Shown: positions 51,781-62,573, numbered from the stretch's first letter. The stretch: 64,000 nt of DNA from Nocardia beijingensis NBRC 16342 (GCF_001612785.1 NZ_BDBC01000055.1:1-64000), one strand, 5' to 3'. Notes: generated by a model not told the origin, from the letters alone. Program-made: numbers and translations.

Positions 51781-52539
51781 GTGACATACGAGATCACGGC
51801 CGAGCAGATCGAAATCCCCCAGGACGACGCGACGCCCATGGCGGCCTACCTCGCCCGGCCGCAGGGATCGGGCGACTATCCGCTCGTCCTGGTCGGAGCG
51901 GAGTTGTGGGGCCTGACGAACGAGGTCCGGGCCGTGGTGCGCGATGTGGCCGCGCTGGGCTATGTGGCGATCGCGCCGAATCTGTACCACCGCTCCGGCC
52001 CCGAGACCTCGTCCGGGATCGAGGAGAGCGACGCCAACCGCGCCCACGCGTTCGAACTGCTGGGCCGATTGACACGCGACGGTGTCGAGGCGGACCTGCG
52101 CGCCGCCGCCGACCATGCCCGCGCCCATGCCGGGGCTGGTGACCGGACCGGCATGCTCGGCTTCAGCCTCGGTGGTCATGTCACCTATTTCGCGGCGACC
52201 CGGCTGCCCCTGCACGCCGCCGCGATCTACTATCCGGGCTGGCTGCCCGACGCGGGTACGGCGTTGAGCGTTCCTGAGCCGTTGCTGGCGGCGACGTCGC
52301 GGATCACCGCCCGGCTGGCGCTGTTCTTCGCCGGGCAGGACCACGTCATCGATGCCGATCAGCGGGACCGGATCGGTGCGGCGCTGTCGGCGGCGGGCGT
52401 TCGCCACGATGTCGTGGTGTATCCGCAGGCCCGGCACGCCTTCTTCTTTCCGGGCCGCGAGGTCTACGACAAGCAGGCCGCCGAGGATTCCTGGCGGCGC
52501 GTGCGCGACCTCTTCGCCGCCGAGTTGAGCGCGTCCTGA
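51781..52539 (+). CDS. Dienelactone hydrolase family protein (Ser-type nucleophile)
   Basis: A 252-residue alpha/beta hydrolase. Glu41 (GAELWGLTNEVR), nucleophile Ser129 in MLGFSLGGHVTYFAA, Asp187 (FFAGQDHVID) and His219 (YPQARHAFFFPG) form the layout of dienelactone hydrolase, except that the usual Cys nucleophile is Ser. It is therefore likely a general carboxylesterase of this fold. GTG 51781 gives the family N-terminus VTYEITAEQIEIP. A chlorocatechol pathway is not seen nearby. Confidence 0.85.
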   Translation: MTYEITAEQIEIPQDDATPMAAYLARPQGSGDYPLVLVGAELWGLTNEVRAVVRDVAALGYVAIAPNLYHRSGPETSSGIEESDANRAHAFELLGRLTRDGVEADLRAAADHARAHAGAGDRTGMLGFSLGGHVTYFAATRLPLHAAAIYYPGWLPDAGTALSVPEPLLAATSRITARLALFFAGQDHVIDADQRDRIGAALSAAGVRHDVVVYPQARHAFFFPGREVYDKQAAEDSWRRVRDLFAAELSAS

Positions 52540-52569
52540 TCCGGCGGGGTCGGCGGCGCGGACTTCCCT

Positions 52570-53157
52570 TCAGCAGGCGAACGGTGGCAGCGCCGCGAAC
52601 TCCGGGGCCAACCGGGCGGTCGGGACGGTGTGCGCGATCCAGCGACGGGCACGGCTGAGCGGATGGTCGGGGAACTCCGCGTCCCAGCGCATGTCGTCGG
52701 CGGCGTTGTACGGTAGCCGCCCCCGTACCTCGGGGGCGTACGGATGCGGCGGGTACATGCCGTCGAAGCCGATCTTGGTGGCCAGCAGGGCCTCACGCAG
52801 TCCCGTGGTCCCGGTTTCGGGACACAGGATCTGGAGAACCGCGCTGCTGCGGGCCTTCGGAACGATGACGGACGCGGCGAACACCAAGCCGTGTGGCTGC
52901 TGGGGCAAAGGCAGTTTCTCCATCCGCAGCAGCGCGGGCTGCGCGTCGAGCCACACCACGAACGCCTCGATCAGGCAGCCGTTCTCGGCGCTCCGCTCGG
53001 CCAGGCGACGGCGCAGGGTCGGCAGATCCTCCAATGGCGCGGGCAGATCCGGGACGAGGTCGAAGTACGACACGTTCACCATGTCGCCGGTATGGGTATT
53101 CCGCCAGGTCGCGGTGTCGACCTGCTCCAGATTCGCGGTGTCGAACGAGATGGGCAC
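52570..53157 (-). CDS. Unknown conserved actinobacterial protein
   Basis: A 195-residue soluble protein beginning GTG 53157 (MPISFDTANLEQVDTATWRNTHTGDMVNV). There is no signal peptide or membrane segment. Conserved-looking features are DLVPDLPAPLEDLPTLRRRLAERSAENGCLIEAFVVWLDAQPALLRMEKLPLPQQPHGLVFAASVIVPKA and PHPYAPEVRGRLPYNAADDMRWDAEFPDHPLSRARRWI. It is probably a mixed alpha/beta fold. I cannot name the family. It converges on the dienelactone-hydrolase-like gene and diverges from the RpiR regulator. Confidence 0.7.
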   Translation of the reverse strand: MPISFDTANLEQVDTATWRNTHTGDMVNVSYFDLVPDLPAPLEDLPTLRRRLAERSAENGCLIEAFVVWLDAQPALLRMEKLPLPQQPHGLVFAASVIVPKARSSAVLQILCPETGTTGLREALLATKIGFDGMYPPHPYAPEVRGRLPYNAADDMRWDAEFPDHPLSRARRWIAHTVPTARLAPEFAALPPFAC

Positions 53158-53310
53158 GCGCCCAGCGTATCCGGCGATCCGGACATGCGATCGCGCCGAT
53201 GACTGGGGTCGGCGGAGCCTCGGCTCGGTCATCGGAGCCGGAGGTGCCGCCGGCTCGGTCGGATAGATTGGGGAAGCACTGGTGGTGGTCGATGTGGTGG
53301 AGGAGGCGCG

Positions 53311-54210
53311 GTGGGCGCGAATGCGGAGACGGCGACTGGTCCGGCCACGTTCGACGATCTGGTCGGGGAGATCCGCGCCCGCTGGAATTCGCTGTCGGCC
53401 TCGCACAGGAAGCTGGCCGAGCGCGTCCTGTCGGACCCGGAGGCGGTGGCGTTCATGACCGTGTCCGATCTGGCGAGCGCGGTGGCGGTCAACGAGGCGA
53501 CCGTGGTGCGGTTCGCCAACGGTCTCGGGCTGAAGGGGTACCCCGGTTTGGCCCGCCTGTGCCAGGAACGGCTGCGCGAGCGGGCGCAGCTGCTGCGGCG
53601 TTTCGAGAACCTCGAGCACTTGATGGAGCAGGATGCGGGCCTGCGGGAGCGTCAGGTGGTGCTGGACCAGGCGAATATCGCCCGCTCCTTCGCCGGCATC
53701 GCGGACGCCACCTGGGACGCGGTGGCCGCGCGGCTGGCGCGCGCGCCGCGAGTGCACGTGATGGGTCTGCGCAAGTGCCACGCCCCGGCGTACCTGCTGG
53801 GCTACCTGCTCGGTCTGCTGCGCGAGGACGTGGTGAGCCTGACGGGGACCAGTGGTTCGCTGACGGACGAGCTGCGCCGCGTTCGCGCGGGGGATTGTTT
53901 CGTGGTCCTCTCGATCCATCGCTACAGCCTGGACACCGTCCGCGCGGCGCAGTGGGCCCGCAGGCGCGGTGCGCACGTGGTGGCGCTGACCGACACCCCG
54001 GCCTCACCTCTGGCGGCGGCGGCGCACGAGACCTTCTACGTCGAGGCGTCGAGCGCGAGCGTGCTGCGTTCGATGACCGCGTTCACGTCGATCGTCCAGG
54101 CGATGTCCGGCGCGGTGGCTCACCTGCTCGGCCACGAGGTGCGCGAGACGCTGCTGGAAGAGGAGCGACTGCTGGACGAATTCGGCGTCTACGCCGCCGA
54201 CGGCGACTGA
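53311..54210 (+). CDS. RpiR/MurR-family transcriptional regulator with SIS domain
   Basis: 299 residues. An N-terminal helix-turn-helix (residues 20-95, HRKLAERVLSDPEAVAFMTVSDLASAVAVNEATVVRFANGLGLKGYPGLARL) is followed by a sugar-isomerase (SIS) domain (about residues 135-275, RVHVMGLRKCHAPAYLLGYLLGLL, GDCFVVLSIHRYSLDTVRAAQWARRRGAHVVALTDT). The SIS domain usually binds a sugar phosphate, but several actinobacterial members respond to other phosphorylated metabolites. GTG 53311 follows GGAGGAGG. It overlaps the end of the permease gene by 22 bases on the opposite strand, suggesting it might regulate that transporter. Confidence 0.88.
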   Translation: MGANAETATGPATFDDLVGEIRARWNSLSASHRKLAERVLSDPEAVAFMTVSDLASAVAVNEATVVRFANGLGLKGYPGLARLCQERLRERAQLLRRFENLEHLMEQDAGLRERQVVLDQANIARSFAGIADATWDAVAARLARAPRVHVMGLRKCHAPAYLLGYLLGLLREDVVSLTGTSGSLTDELRRVRAGDCFVVLSIHRYSLDTVRAAQWARRRGAHVVALTDTPASPLAAAAHETFYVEASSASVLRSMTAFTSIVQAMSGAVAHLLGHEVRETLLEEERLLDEFGVYAADGD

Positions 54211-55622
54211 TCTTCCGGAGTCCGTGGCTGATCCACCGGCGCCATCACCACATTCCGGCCCGCGCGACGCTGGTGCAGCACGCCCGCGGCCACGGCCAGG
54301 CAGGTGACCACGAGAGTCAGCGCCAGCGGCGTCCTGGTGCCGGATCCGAAGACCATTCCCGCCACGATGCCCAGCAGGGTGAGCAGCACCAGGTACGGCA
54401 GGTAGGAAGCCCCCCACATCCGCACCGCGGGCGCGGCGGATTCCACGGCGGCGCCGTTGCGCCGGCCGGCGATGTAGGTGGCGCAGATGTACAGGTAGAC
54501 GACCACCGCGACCGCGCCGGACGAACTGAGCAGGAAGCTGAAGACCGCCCCGGTGGGCAGGAAGTAGTTCGCGGCCACGGCCAGGAATCCGGCGCTCGCG
54601 GCGGCGAGAACACCGGCCGTCGGCACGCCGGAACGGGTGGTGCGGCCGAGTGGTCGCGGTCCCTCTCCGCGCCGGGCCAGGGAGAACAGCATGCGGGAGG
54701 CGGAGTAGAGCCCGGAGTTCAGGCATGACAGCACCGCGGTGAGCACGATCAGATTCATGATGGTCCTGGCGCCGGGGATGTTCAGCAGGTTCAGCACCGC
54801 GGTGTACGGACTTTCGGTGATCTCGGCGCTGTCCCATGGCAGCAATGTCACGACCACCAGCATCGAGCCCACGTAGAAGATCAGGATGCGCCCGGCGACG
54901 CTGCGCATGCTCGCCCGAACGGCCTCGACGGGATCGGCGGCCTCACCCGCGGCGATGGTCACCAATTCGGTGCCGAAGTAGGAGAAGAAGACCGTCAGCG
55001 ACGCGGCGAGTAGGGGAGCGAAGCCGTTGGGCAGCAGGCCGCCCCGGCCCAGCAGGTTCGTCGTGCCCGGCGCTGGGTAGTGCGGGAACGCGCCGCAGAT
55101 CGCGGCGATGCCGATGCCGATGAAGACGACGATCGCGGCGACCTTGACGAGGGCGAACCAGAACTCGAAACGCGCGAACGAGCTGACCGCGGCCAGATTG
55201 ACTCCGGTCAGAACGCTCAGGAAGAGCAAGGCGAACGCCCAGGCGGGCACGGCGGGCATCAGTTGACCGGCGATCGCGCCACCCGCGACGGCCTCGAAAG
55301 CGACCGTCACGCACCAGTGGTAGCTGTACACCCAGCCGACCGACAGCCCGGCCCACGGCCCGAGTTCGCGCGCGGCGTAGCTGGAGAACGAACCGGTTTC
55401 CGGACTGGCCGTGGCCAATTCGGCCAGCATGCGCATCACCAGGATGACGACCAAGCCGGTGAACAGATAGGCCAGGACGATGCCGGGCCCGGCGGCGGCG
55501 ATCGCGTTGCCGCTGCCGACGAACAAACCGGCGCCGATGACGCCGCCGATGCCGATCATCGTGAGCTGACGAGTGTTGATGGCGTGCTTCAGGTTTCCCG
55601 CGTGGGGGATTGCGGTGGGCAC
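54189..55622 (-). CDS. Amino-acid permease (APC superfamily, AAT family)
   Basis: 477 residues with 12 predicted helices. The AAT signature (LKHAINTRQLTMIGIGGVIGAGLFVGSG) and the first helix are typical of proton-coupled uptake of GABA, aromatic or basic amino acids. The later marks TASPETGSFSSYAARELGPWAGLSVGWVYSYHW and LSCLNSGLYSASRMLFSLARRGEGP confirm it. The substrate cannot be told by eye. GTG 55622 is chosen because GGGAGG lies a few bases upstream; TTG 55634 is an alternative. It diverges from the crotonase operon across a region with a perfect 16-base palindrome. Confidence 0.92.
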   Translation of the reverse strand: MPTAIPHAGNLKHAINTRQLTMIGIGGVIGAGLFVGSGNAIAAAGPGIVLAYLFTGLVVILVMRMLAELATASPETGSFSSYAARELGPWAGLSVGWVYSYHWCVTVAFEAVAGGAIAGQLMPAVPAWAFALLFLSVLTGVNLAAVSSFARFEFWFALVKVAAIVVFIGIGIAAICGAFPHYPAPGTTNLLGRGGLLPNGFAPLLAASLTVFFSYFGTELVTIAAGEAADPVEAVRASMRSVAGRILIFYVGSMLVVVTLLPWDSAEITESPYTAVLNLLNIPGARTIMNLIVLTAVLSCLNSGLYSASRMLFSLARRGEGPRPLGRTTRSGVPTAGVLAAASAGFLAVAANYFLPTGAVFSFLLSSSGAVAVVVYLYICATYIAGRRNGAAVESAAPAVRMWGASYLPYLVLLTLLGIVAGMVFGSGTRTPLALTLVVTCLAVAAGVLHQRRAGRNVVMAPVDQPRTPEDQSPSAA

Positions 55623-55696
55623 GATGCCTCCCAAGGACCGTGGGCTGTGACCCGGGTAACTGATGGTCGGTCATGCAACACCGCCCACCCCGCCTG

Positions 55697-55712
55697 TGCA
55701 AATCGATTTGCA
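55697..55712. promoter_or_regulatory. Perfect 16-base palindrome between permease and acyl-CoA operon
   Basis: TGCAAATCGATTTGCA is a perfect palindrome in an AT-rich island between the divergent permease (start 55622) and crotonase (start 55782). A related half-sequence (GAATGCAATTC) follows at about 55724. Probably an operator. Confidence 0.6.
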
Positions 55713-55781
55713 TCCACGGCTGAGAATGCAATTCATATGGCATAGTGTGGCTTCGACCCCGAGCAGGAGGAACTGAACGAC

Positions 55782-56555
55782 ATGTCCACGGTGCTGGTGA
55801 GCAGGTCCGGTCCCATCGCGACGCTGACGTTGAACCGCCCGGAGCGGCTCAACGCGGTCAGCGAAGAGCTCTACGAAGCGTTGATCGGTCATCTGGTCGT
55901 CGCCGATTCCGATCCGCAGGTGCGCTGCGTGATCCTGCACGGCGCCGGCCGCGCGTTCTGCGCGGGCGCCGATCTGAAAGCGCACCGCTCCGGCACTCGA
56001 ACGCCCGCCGAGCAAGCCCACTACCTCGATCTGGCGCAGCGGGCGTGCGAGCAGATCCAGCGGATGGACACGCCGGTGGTCGCCGCCGTCGCGGGCTACG
56101 CGCTCGGCGCCGGCGCCGAGCTGGCCGTCAGCGCGGACTTTCTCGTCATGGCCGAGGACGCGCAGATCGGCTTTCCCGAAGTGAGCATCGGGACGTTCGT
56201 CGGCGGCGGAGTCACCCATCGGCTGCCCCGGCTGATCGGTCTGCGCCGGGCTGCCGACCTGCTCATCCTCGGCGAACGATGCGACGGCACAAGGGCTTTC
56301 GACTGGGGGCTGGCCTACGCGTCCGTCTCCGGCGACATCCTTCTCGACACCGCGCGCGGACTCGCCGAATCGCTGGCGGCCAAAGCTCCGTTGCCGCTGG
56401 CGCGGATGAAGGCAGCGCTGCGCCGCGACGATCCCCTCGACGTCGCCCTCGCCACCGAGCCGCGCCAGATCCTCGAGTTGATGGCGACCAGGGACTGGGC
56501 CGAGGGCGTCGCGGCCTTCGCCGAACGCCGCACTCCCGTCTTCGAAGGGAAGTGA
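55782..56555 (+). CDS. Enoyl-CoA hydratase/isomerase (crotonase), first
   Basis: A 257-residue crotonase. The oxyanion-hole segments are GAGRAFCAGADLKAH and AGYALGAGAELAVSADFLVMAEDA, and the second acidic residue is in IGFPEVSIGTFVGGGVTHRLPRLIG. It probably hydrates or isomerises an acyl-CoA. GGAGG lies eleven bases from ATG 55782. It is the first gene of a three-gene operon; one base separates its stop from the acyl-CoA synthetase start. Confidence 0.92.
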   Translation: MSTVLVSRSGPIATLTLNRPERLNAVSEELYEALIGHLVVADSDPQVRCVILHGAGRAFCAGADLKAHRSGTRTPAEQAHYLDLAQRACEQIQRMDTPVVAAVAGYALGAGAELAVSADFLVMAEDAQIGFPEVSIGTFVGGGVTHRLPRLIGLRRAADLLILGERCDGTRAFDWGLAYASVSGDILLDTARGLAESLAAKAPLPLARMKAALRRDDPLDVALATEPRQILELMATRDWAEGVAAFAERRTPVFEGK

Positions 56556-56556
56556 C

Positions 56557-58699
56557 ATGACCACACTCGACGCACCGGTGCGCACCGCGCTCGAACGGCT
56601 GCTCGACCCCCGCTCCATCGTGGTGGTCGGCGCGTCCGCCGACCCGGCGAAGCGTGGTCATCAAGTCATCCGGGCCCTGCGAGAGGGCGGATACGCCCAC
56701 CCCGTCTACCCGGTCAACCCGAACACGGATCGGATCCTCGGCCTCGACGTTCACGCATCGATCGATGAGGTTCCCGCAGGCGCCGATGTCGCGTTGATCG
56801 CCGTGCCCGCGGCCGCCGTGCCGGGGGTGCTGCGGGAGTGCGCGGCCGCGGGTATCGCCGGAGCGGTGGTGCTGGCCAACGGTTTCGGCGAGATCGGGGC
56901 GGACGGCGCGGATCTCGCCGCCGCGCTGGTTGAGGTGATCGAGGAGACCGGGATCCGGGTGATCGGCCCGAACACCTCCGGGCTGCTGAATCTGACCTCC
57001 GGTGCGAATCTCGTCGGCTTGCGGGATGTTCCGCGCGGACCCATCAGCGTCATCACGCAGAGCGGGAACATGTTGTTGTCGTTGGTGAACGACGATCGCG
57101 CGGCGAAGGGTCCCGGCTTCCACGCGTACGTGGGGTTGGGCAATCAAGCCGACGTCCGCTACGACGAATGCCTCGTCGAACTCGCCCGTCATCCGGAAAC
57201 CGGTGTGGTGGCGATCCACTCCGAGGGATTCGCCGACGGGCGCTCGTTCCTGGTGGCGGCCGCGCGGACCGTGCCGGAGACGCCGGTCGTGCTGCTGCGC
57301 GGCGGGCGTTCGGAGGGCGGCCGCCGCGCGGCGGCCTCGCATACCGGTTCGATCGCCGGCTCGGACGCCGTGGCGACCGCCGTCCTGCGCCAGGCCGGGG
57401 TGGAACTGGTCGACCGTTCCGACGAACTCGCCGTCGTCGCCGGAGCGCTCGCCCTCTGCGCTCCCATCGCTCCCGGCCGCACGGTGGCGGTCCTCAGCGA
57501 TGGCGGCGGTCACGCCGCGCTGGCCGCGGATGCCCTGGCCGCGCGGGGCATCGAAGCGGCGCGGCTGAGCGAGCGAACGCAGCAGCAGTTGCGGCACCTG
57601 CTCGGCGCCGCCGCCGCGGTGGCGGGCCCGGTGGACCTCGCGGGCGCCGCCGACGCCGACCCGATGGTCTTCGCCGAAGCCGCCGAGATCCTCATGCGCG
57701 ACCCGGCTGTCGGTCTCGTGCTGATCATCGGCCTGTACGGCGGCTACCACCTCCGGTTCGATCCAGCGCTGCGCGAGACCGAGGACGCCGCCGCGGGCGC
57801 CTTGCTCGCGCTGTCGGCCGAATACGATGTGCCGCTGTTGATCCAGAGCTGCTACGCGAATCTGGACATCGCCAACCACGACCGCCTGCGAGCCGGCGGC
57901 GTACCGGTGCTCGGCTCGATCGAGCACGCTGTACGGGTGGTCGCCGCTTTGCGGCGGCGTGGCCTGGCGCGGGCCGACCGCGCCCAGCGCTCCGCGCTGC
58001 TCTTGCCGCCGCCCGCCCGGCCCATCCCGGGGTCGGGCGTTCTCGACGAGCCCGCCGCGCGGCGGGCGCTGGCGGACGCGGGAATCGACGTCGGCGGATG
58101 GACCTTCGTGCGCGGCGTCGACGCGGTGGGCCCGGCCGTCGCCGCGTTCGGGCGGCCCTGCGCGGTGAAAGTCGTCTCCGCGCAGGTGATCCACAAGTCC
58201 GACGTCGGAGGGGTCAGGCTGGGCGTGGTGGCCGCCACCGCGACCGAGCACGCCCAAGGCATCGTCGACGCGGTCACCGCGGAAGTGCCCGGCGCCCGCA
58301 TCGACGGCATGATCGTGACGCCCATGGCCGAGGCCGGTGTGGAGTTGCTCGTGGGCGCCACTTGCGATCCGGTCTTCGGACCTGTGCTGGCTTTCGGCAC
58401 CGGCGGGGTGCTGGTCGATGCGGTGCGGGACGTCACCTTCCGGGCCGTCCCCCTCACCGAACCGGAAGCCAGCGAGATGATCCAGGAGACGATCGCTGCT
58501 CGGATGCTCGACGGTTACCGGCATCTGCCCGCCGTCGATCGCGGCAGCCTCGCGCGGTTTCTCGTGCGGGTCGGGGACTTCGTCGCCGCGCACCCGGAGA
58601 TCTCCGAACTGGATCTGAATCCGGTGATCGCGTCGGGGTCGGTGATCACCCCGGTCGACGTGCGAATCGTGCTGGCCGAGAATCTCGCTGGAGAACGTG

Positions 58700-58707
<8 letters not shown>
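56557..58707 (+). CDS. ADP-forming acyl-CoA synthetase (acetate-CoA ligase family)
   Basis: 716 residues with both subunits fused. The CoA-binding Rossmann domain (residues 15-135, IVVVGASADPAKRGH), the CoA ligase domain with the catalytic phosphohistidine His262 in ASHTGSIAGSDA, and a C-terminal ATP-grasp domain (about residues 490-710, PCAVKVVSAQVIHKSDVGGVRLG, ELDLNPVI) are in the standard order. The reaction joins acyl-CoA and ADP/ATP. In this operon with two crotonases it probably activates or releases an aromatic or branched carboxylic acid. Start ATG 56557. Confidence 0.92.
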
Positions 58708-59486
<779 letters not shown>

Positions 59487-59500
<14 letters not shown>

Positions 59501-60788
59501 GCCGAGTGTGTGCCGCGATCGACCGGGGCGCGGAGGCCGGACGGGGCAGGAAGCCGATATCGATGAGATGGTCGAGATGGCGGTCGAGCAGTTCGATGGA
59601 CATCGGTGGGCAGCTGATCGCGGATCCGGCCAGCGCGGCGGTGGTGTTGGCGTCGTCGAAGTGGACGGCGCCCGCGCCGGTCCGCTGGCTCAGCGCGAGA
59701 GCGCGCGCGAGGCCGGGGTCGCCACCGGCGGCGGAGGTCAGTCTCGCGACGAGTTCGTGCGACGGCAACGGCCGGAGGCGGAACCGCTTGCGCCGCAGCA
59801 GGTCCCACAGTGCGGAAAGTGGAATCGAAGTCTGGTTCACCACATGGTGCACCCGGGCGCGGGCCCCGTGCAGCAGGACGTGGACGATGACCGCCGCGAC
59901 GTAATCGGCCGGCACGAGTCGAACCTCGGCGTCCTCCGCCGGTACGGCGCCGAGGACGACGGCGGCGCGCACGAGTGTCCAGAACGCGTCGTCGGTGCTC
60001 ACCGCGCCGACGGCGACGCGTCCACAGACGCGGTCGGGCCGATGAACGACCACCGGAAGACCGTGAGCGGCCGCCTGGGCCATCAGTTCTTCCCCAGCCC
60101 ATTTGGTCAGCGTGTAGCCGCTGCTACGCAGCTGTCCCAGCGTAGGACGAGCGGATTCGGGCACCGGTTCACGCGGCGCCCTTCCGTCCGCGACCGCCAC
60201 GGACGTGGTGGAAACGAAATGGACAGGGACGCCGCGTGCCAGCGCCAGGCGCAGCACGGTCCGCGTGCCCGTGACATTCGCCGCCCGGAGCCGCGCATAG
60301 GGTTCGACGTGATTGACCCGCGCGCCGTTGTGCACGATCGCGTCCACTCCGCAGAGCCCGCGGAACTCTGCTTCGCGCAGTCCGAATCGCGGTTTCGTGA
60401 GATCGCCGAGCACCGGCACGATCCGGTGACGCGCGCTCGACCGCCACAAGCGGTAGTGCCGCAGCGCGGCCTCGATCCGTGCCTGCGCCTCGCTTCGATC
60501 CGCCGCGCGCACCAGGCACAGTATCTCGGCGTCGGTGCGAGCCGTCAGTTCGCTCAGTTGATGTGCGCCGAGGAATCCGGTCGCGCCGGTCAAGAGAACC
60601 CGTGCCGGTGCGGGCACGGACATTCCCGCCGCCGGACCCGGGATGGGTCCGGACTCCCATGCCGTGTCCGCCGCTATCCGCGCGCGCAGCTCTTCGGAGA
60701 GCGAGGGCGGCGATGCGGAGGCAGACGAGACGCTGGATCCGATCAGCTCGGCGATCGAGCGCACATATCCCCGCATCCGGTGTCCCAT
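59487..60788 (-). CDS. Stand-alone thioester reductase domain protein (NAD(P)H-dependent SDR)
   Basis: 433 residues. About 55 residues of low-complexity leader precede an extended SDR domain with the nucleotide motif RVLLTGATGFLGAHQLSEL, a catalytic Tyr and Lys in SGYTLTKWAGEEL and the family marks IVHNGARVNHVEPYARLRAANVTGT and VHRPDRVCG. This is the reductase (R) domain of NRPS and carboxylic acid reductases, which releases a thioester as aldehyde or alcohol. No adenylation or carrier domain is fused or adjacent, so it may act in trans. GTG 60815 and ATG 60788 are both possible starts; neither has a ribosome site. Confidence 0.82.
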
Positions 60789-60891
60789 CGAACCGCGACC
60801 ATTCGGTCCCACCACTATCGTGTGCGGCCGCGGGTGCGGCGAGACCCGTGATCGAGGGGCAATCGGCCGAGGGGCACCAGTTCCGCGGTGG

Positions 60892-61403
60892 CTAGACCTT
60901 GCGATTCTCCGACTTGATGAGCCACGCCAGTTTCTCCAGCGAGGCGGTGATCTGGTGGAGCAGATCGCTGGTGCTCGGGTCTTCGGCGTCCACGGCGTCG
61001 TGCACGTCGCGGAGGGTGTCGATCGCCGCGTACGTCCGGGTCGTGATCAGGTCGACGACGTCGGCGGAGTTCACCTCTTGGGCCGGGAAGGGGGAAGGCT
61101 CGTCGTCGCGGCGACGGTGTCGGAGCGTCCGTCGGGCACCGCGTCGAGGGCTCGCATCCGCTCGGCGATGGTGTCGCTGCCCTCCCTAGCCGCATCGACG
61201 AGTTCGTCGAGCGCCAGGTGCAGGTCGCGGAAGTTGGGTCCGACGACGTTCCAGTGGGCCTGCTTGCCTTGCAGGTGCAACTCGACGAGATCGACGAGGA
61301 CGCGCTGCAGATCGGCCGCCAGCCGAGGGGAGCCGGTGAAATTCCCGACCTCGTCGGCGAGGCGACGGTTGGTTCGCTGCTGGGCCTGGTGTGCCGTGGT
61401 CAT
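60892..61403 (-). pseudogene. dps: Dps-family ferritin-like DNA protection protein, frameshifted
   Basis: Two frames make up one Dps. The first (61071-61403) carries the N-terminus and the ferroxidase helix (LHLQGKQAHWNVVGPNFRDLHLALDELVDAAREG, with His and Asp/Glu ligands) up to TVAATTSLPPS and then stops. The second (60892-61074, GTGA overlap) continues NSADVVDLITTRTYAAIDTLRDVHDAVDAEDPSTSDLLHQITASLEKLAWLIKSENRKV. One extra C in the run of five C (plus 61090-61094) restores LPPFPAQEVNSADVV. This is either a sequencing error, a true frameshift or slippage. AAAGGAG precedes ATG 61403. Confidence 0.9.
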
Positions 61404-61505
61404 GGTTGCACTCCTTTCGAATCTTCACGGAGAACAACGCGGGCTTTATTGGAACCATTCCAGATTGTAGTGTCGGGTAGGTCACGCGGCGGCAGGACCC
61501 CGCGC

Positions 61506-62408
61506 TCATCTCGCCCGTGGCGCGGCGCCGCCGCCGGGGATGGCGGCAGCGTGGACCGTCGTGTATTCGGCTTGCACCTTGTAGTAGCGCGATCGCGGGC
61601 CGTAGGCGGCGTAGAGGGTGATGCCGCGTGGCCCCTCGAAGGCGCGCGGCGCTCCGTCGACGAAACGAGTCAGCACCGGATCGAGGTCGCGCGGGAAATT
61701 CGCTTCCTGATAGCGCTGCGGGAAGCAGATGCGTCGCATGCGCGGCGACGTCCAGGAGAACGTGCGGTAGACGTTGAACGTGCCGTCGAACAGCGCCAGT
61801 TCCTCGTCGGTGGCCGCCACGAAATCCAGATCGGTCAGCATGGTGGCGATGTCGCCGGAGGTGATCGTGCCAGGGGGCAGCACCTGGGAGTACAAGTTCA
61901 TGGTTCGCCCGGCGAAATCCACCGCGAGGATGCCGATCTTGCCGCCGTAGCGGGTCAAGTGCTCGGCATGCGAGCGTGCCGCGTCCGGAATGCCGGGGAA
62001 CGCGAGCATCCGCTCGACATCGAGGACATCGGCGAAGAACAGCCAGACCTTCTGCACACCGCCGGTGAGGGAGAGGTCGACGGCCGACCCTGCCGGGACC
62101 TCGGCGCAGACCTCGGTCAGCAATCGCTCCATCGGATGTCCGGTGAAGCTGATCAGCCCGGCTTCGCGCAACGTCTCCAGCAGCTCGGCCGGTGCGCCCG
62201 AGTGCTGCACCCTGGCGTTGACCTCGCGGTCGGGGACCGGATGGGTCGTGGTGCGCACACCGACCACCGACCCGGTCCATAGATCGGCGAGGGCCTCCAG
62301 CGCCGGATCCACCACCGCGGGGTCGTAACCCGCTCGTGCCAAGCGCGCGAATTCCCGCAGATCCCGGCGCAGCCGGTCGAGCGTGACAGTGGCCGATGTG
62401 CTGCTCAT
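61506..62408 (-). CDS. ABBA-type aromatic prenyltransferase (CloQ/NphB-like)
   Basis: A 300-residue protein with the signature motifs of the soluble ABBA barrel family: FTGHPMERLL (residues 89-97), VQKVWLFFADV with Lys120, LAVDFAGRTMNLYSQ with Arg168, FNVYRTFSWTSPRMRRICFP with Tyr214 and Arg226, and RSRYYKVQAEY with Lys277. These are the diphosphate-gripping residues of NphB (Lys119, Lys169, Tyr216, Arg228, Lys284). The Mg2+-binding Asp62 of NphB is replaced by Asn64, pointing to a Mg-independent enzyme like CloQ. It would transfer a dimethylallyl or geranyl group to an aromatic compound. No cluster partner is adjacent except an unlinked thioester reductase. Confidence 0.9.
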   Translation of the reverse strand: MSSTSATVTLDRLRRDLREFARLARAGYDPAVVDPALEALADLWTGSVVGVRTTTHPVPDREVNARVQHSGAPAELLETLREAGLISFTGHPMERLLTEVCAEVPAGSAVDLSLTGGVQKVWLFFADVLDVERMLAFPGIPDAARSHAEHLTRYGGKIGILAVDFAGRTMNLYSQVLPPGTITSGDIATMLTDLDFVAATDEELALFDGTFNVYRTFSWTSPRMRRICFPQRYQEANFPRDLDPVLTRFVDGAPRAFEGPRGITLYAAYGPRSRYYKVQAEYTTVHAAAIPGGGAAPRAR

Positions 62409-62573
62409 ACGTCAACCCCGAATACTCTCACCGCGGGGTGAGAAGCCAAGTGCATCAACAACGATCGTCACCATAGCCGCGCGGTCCGCCCGGCCGCTAC
62501 GCGGTGGCCGGCGATCCCTTCGGGCAGAAGACCGCGAAATGCGCTGTCGCCCGAACCATGGCATGTTTGCGGC

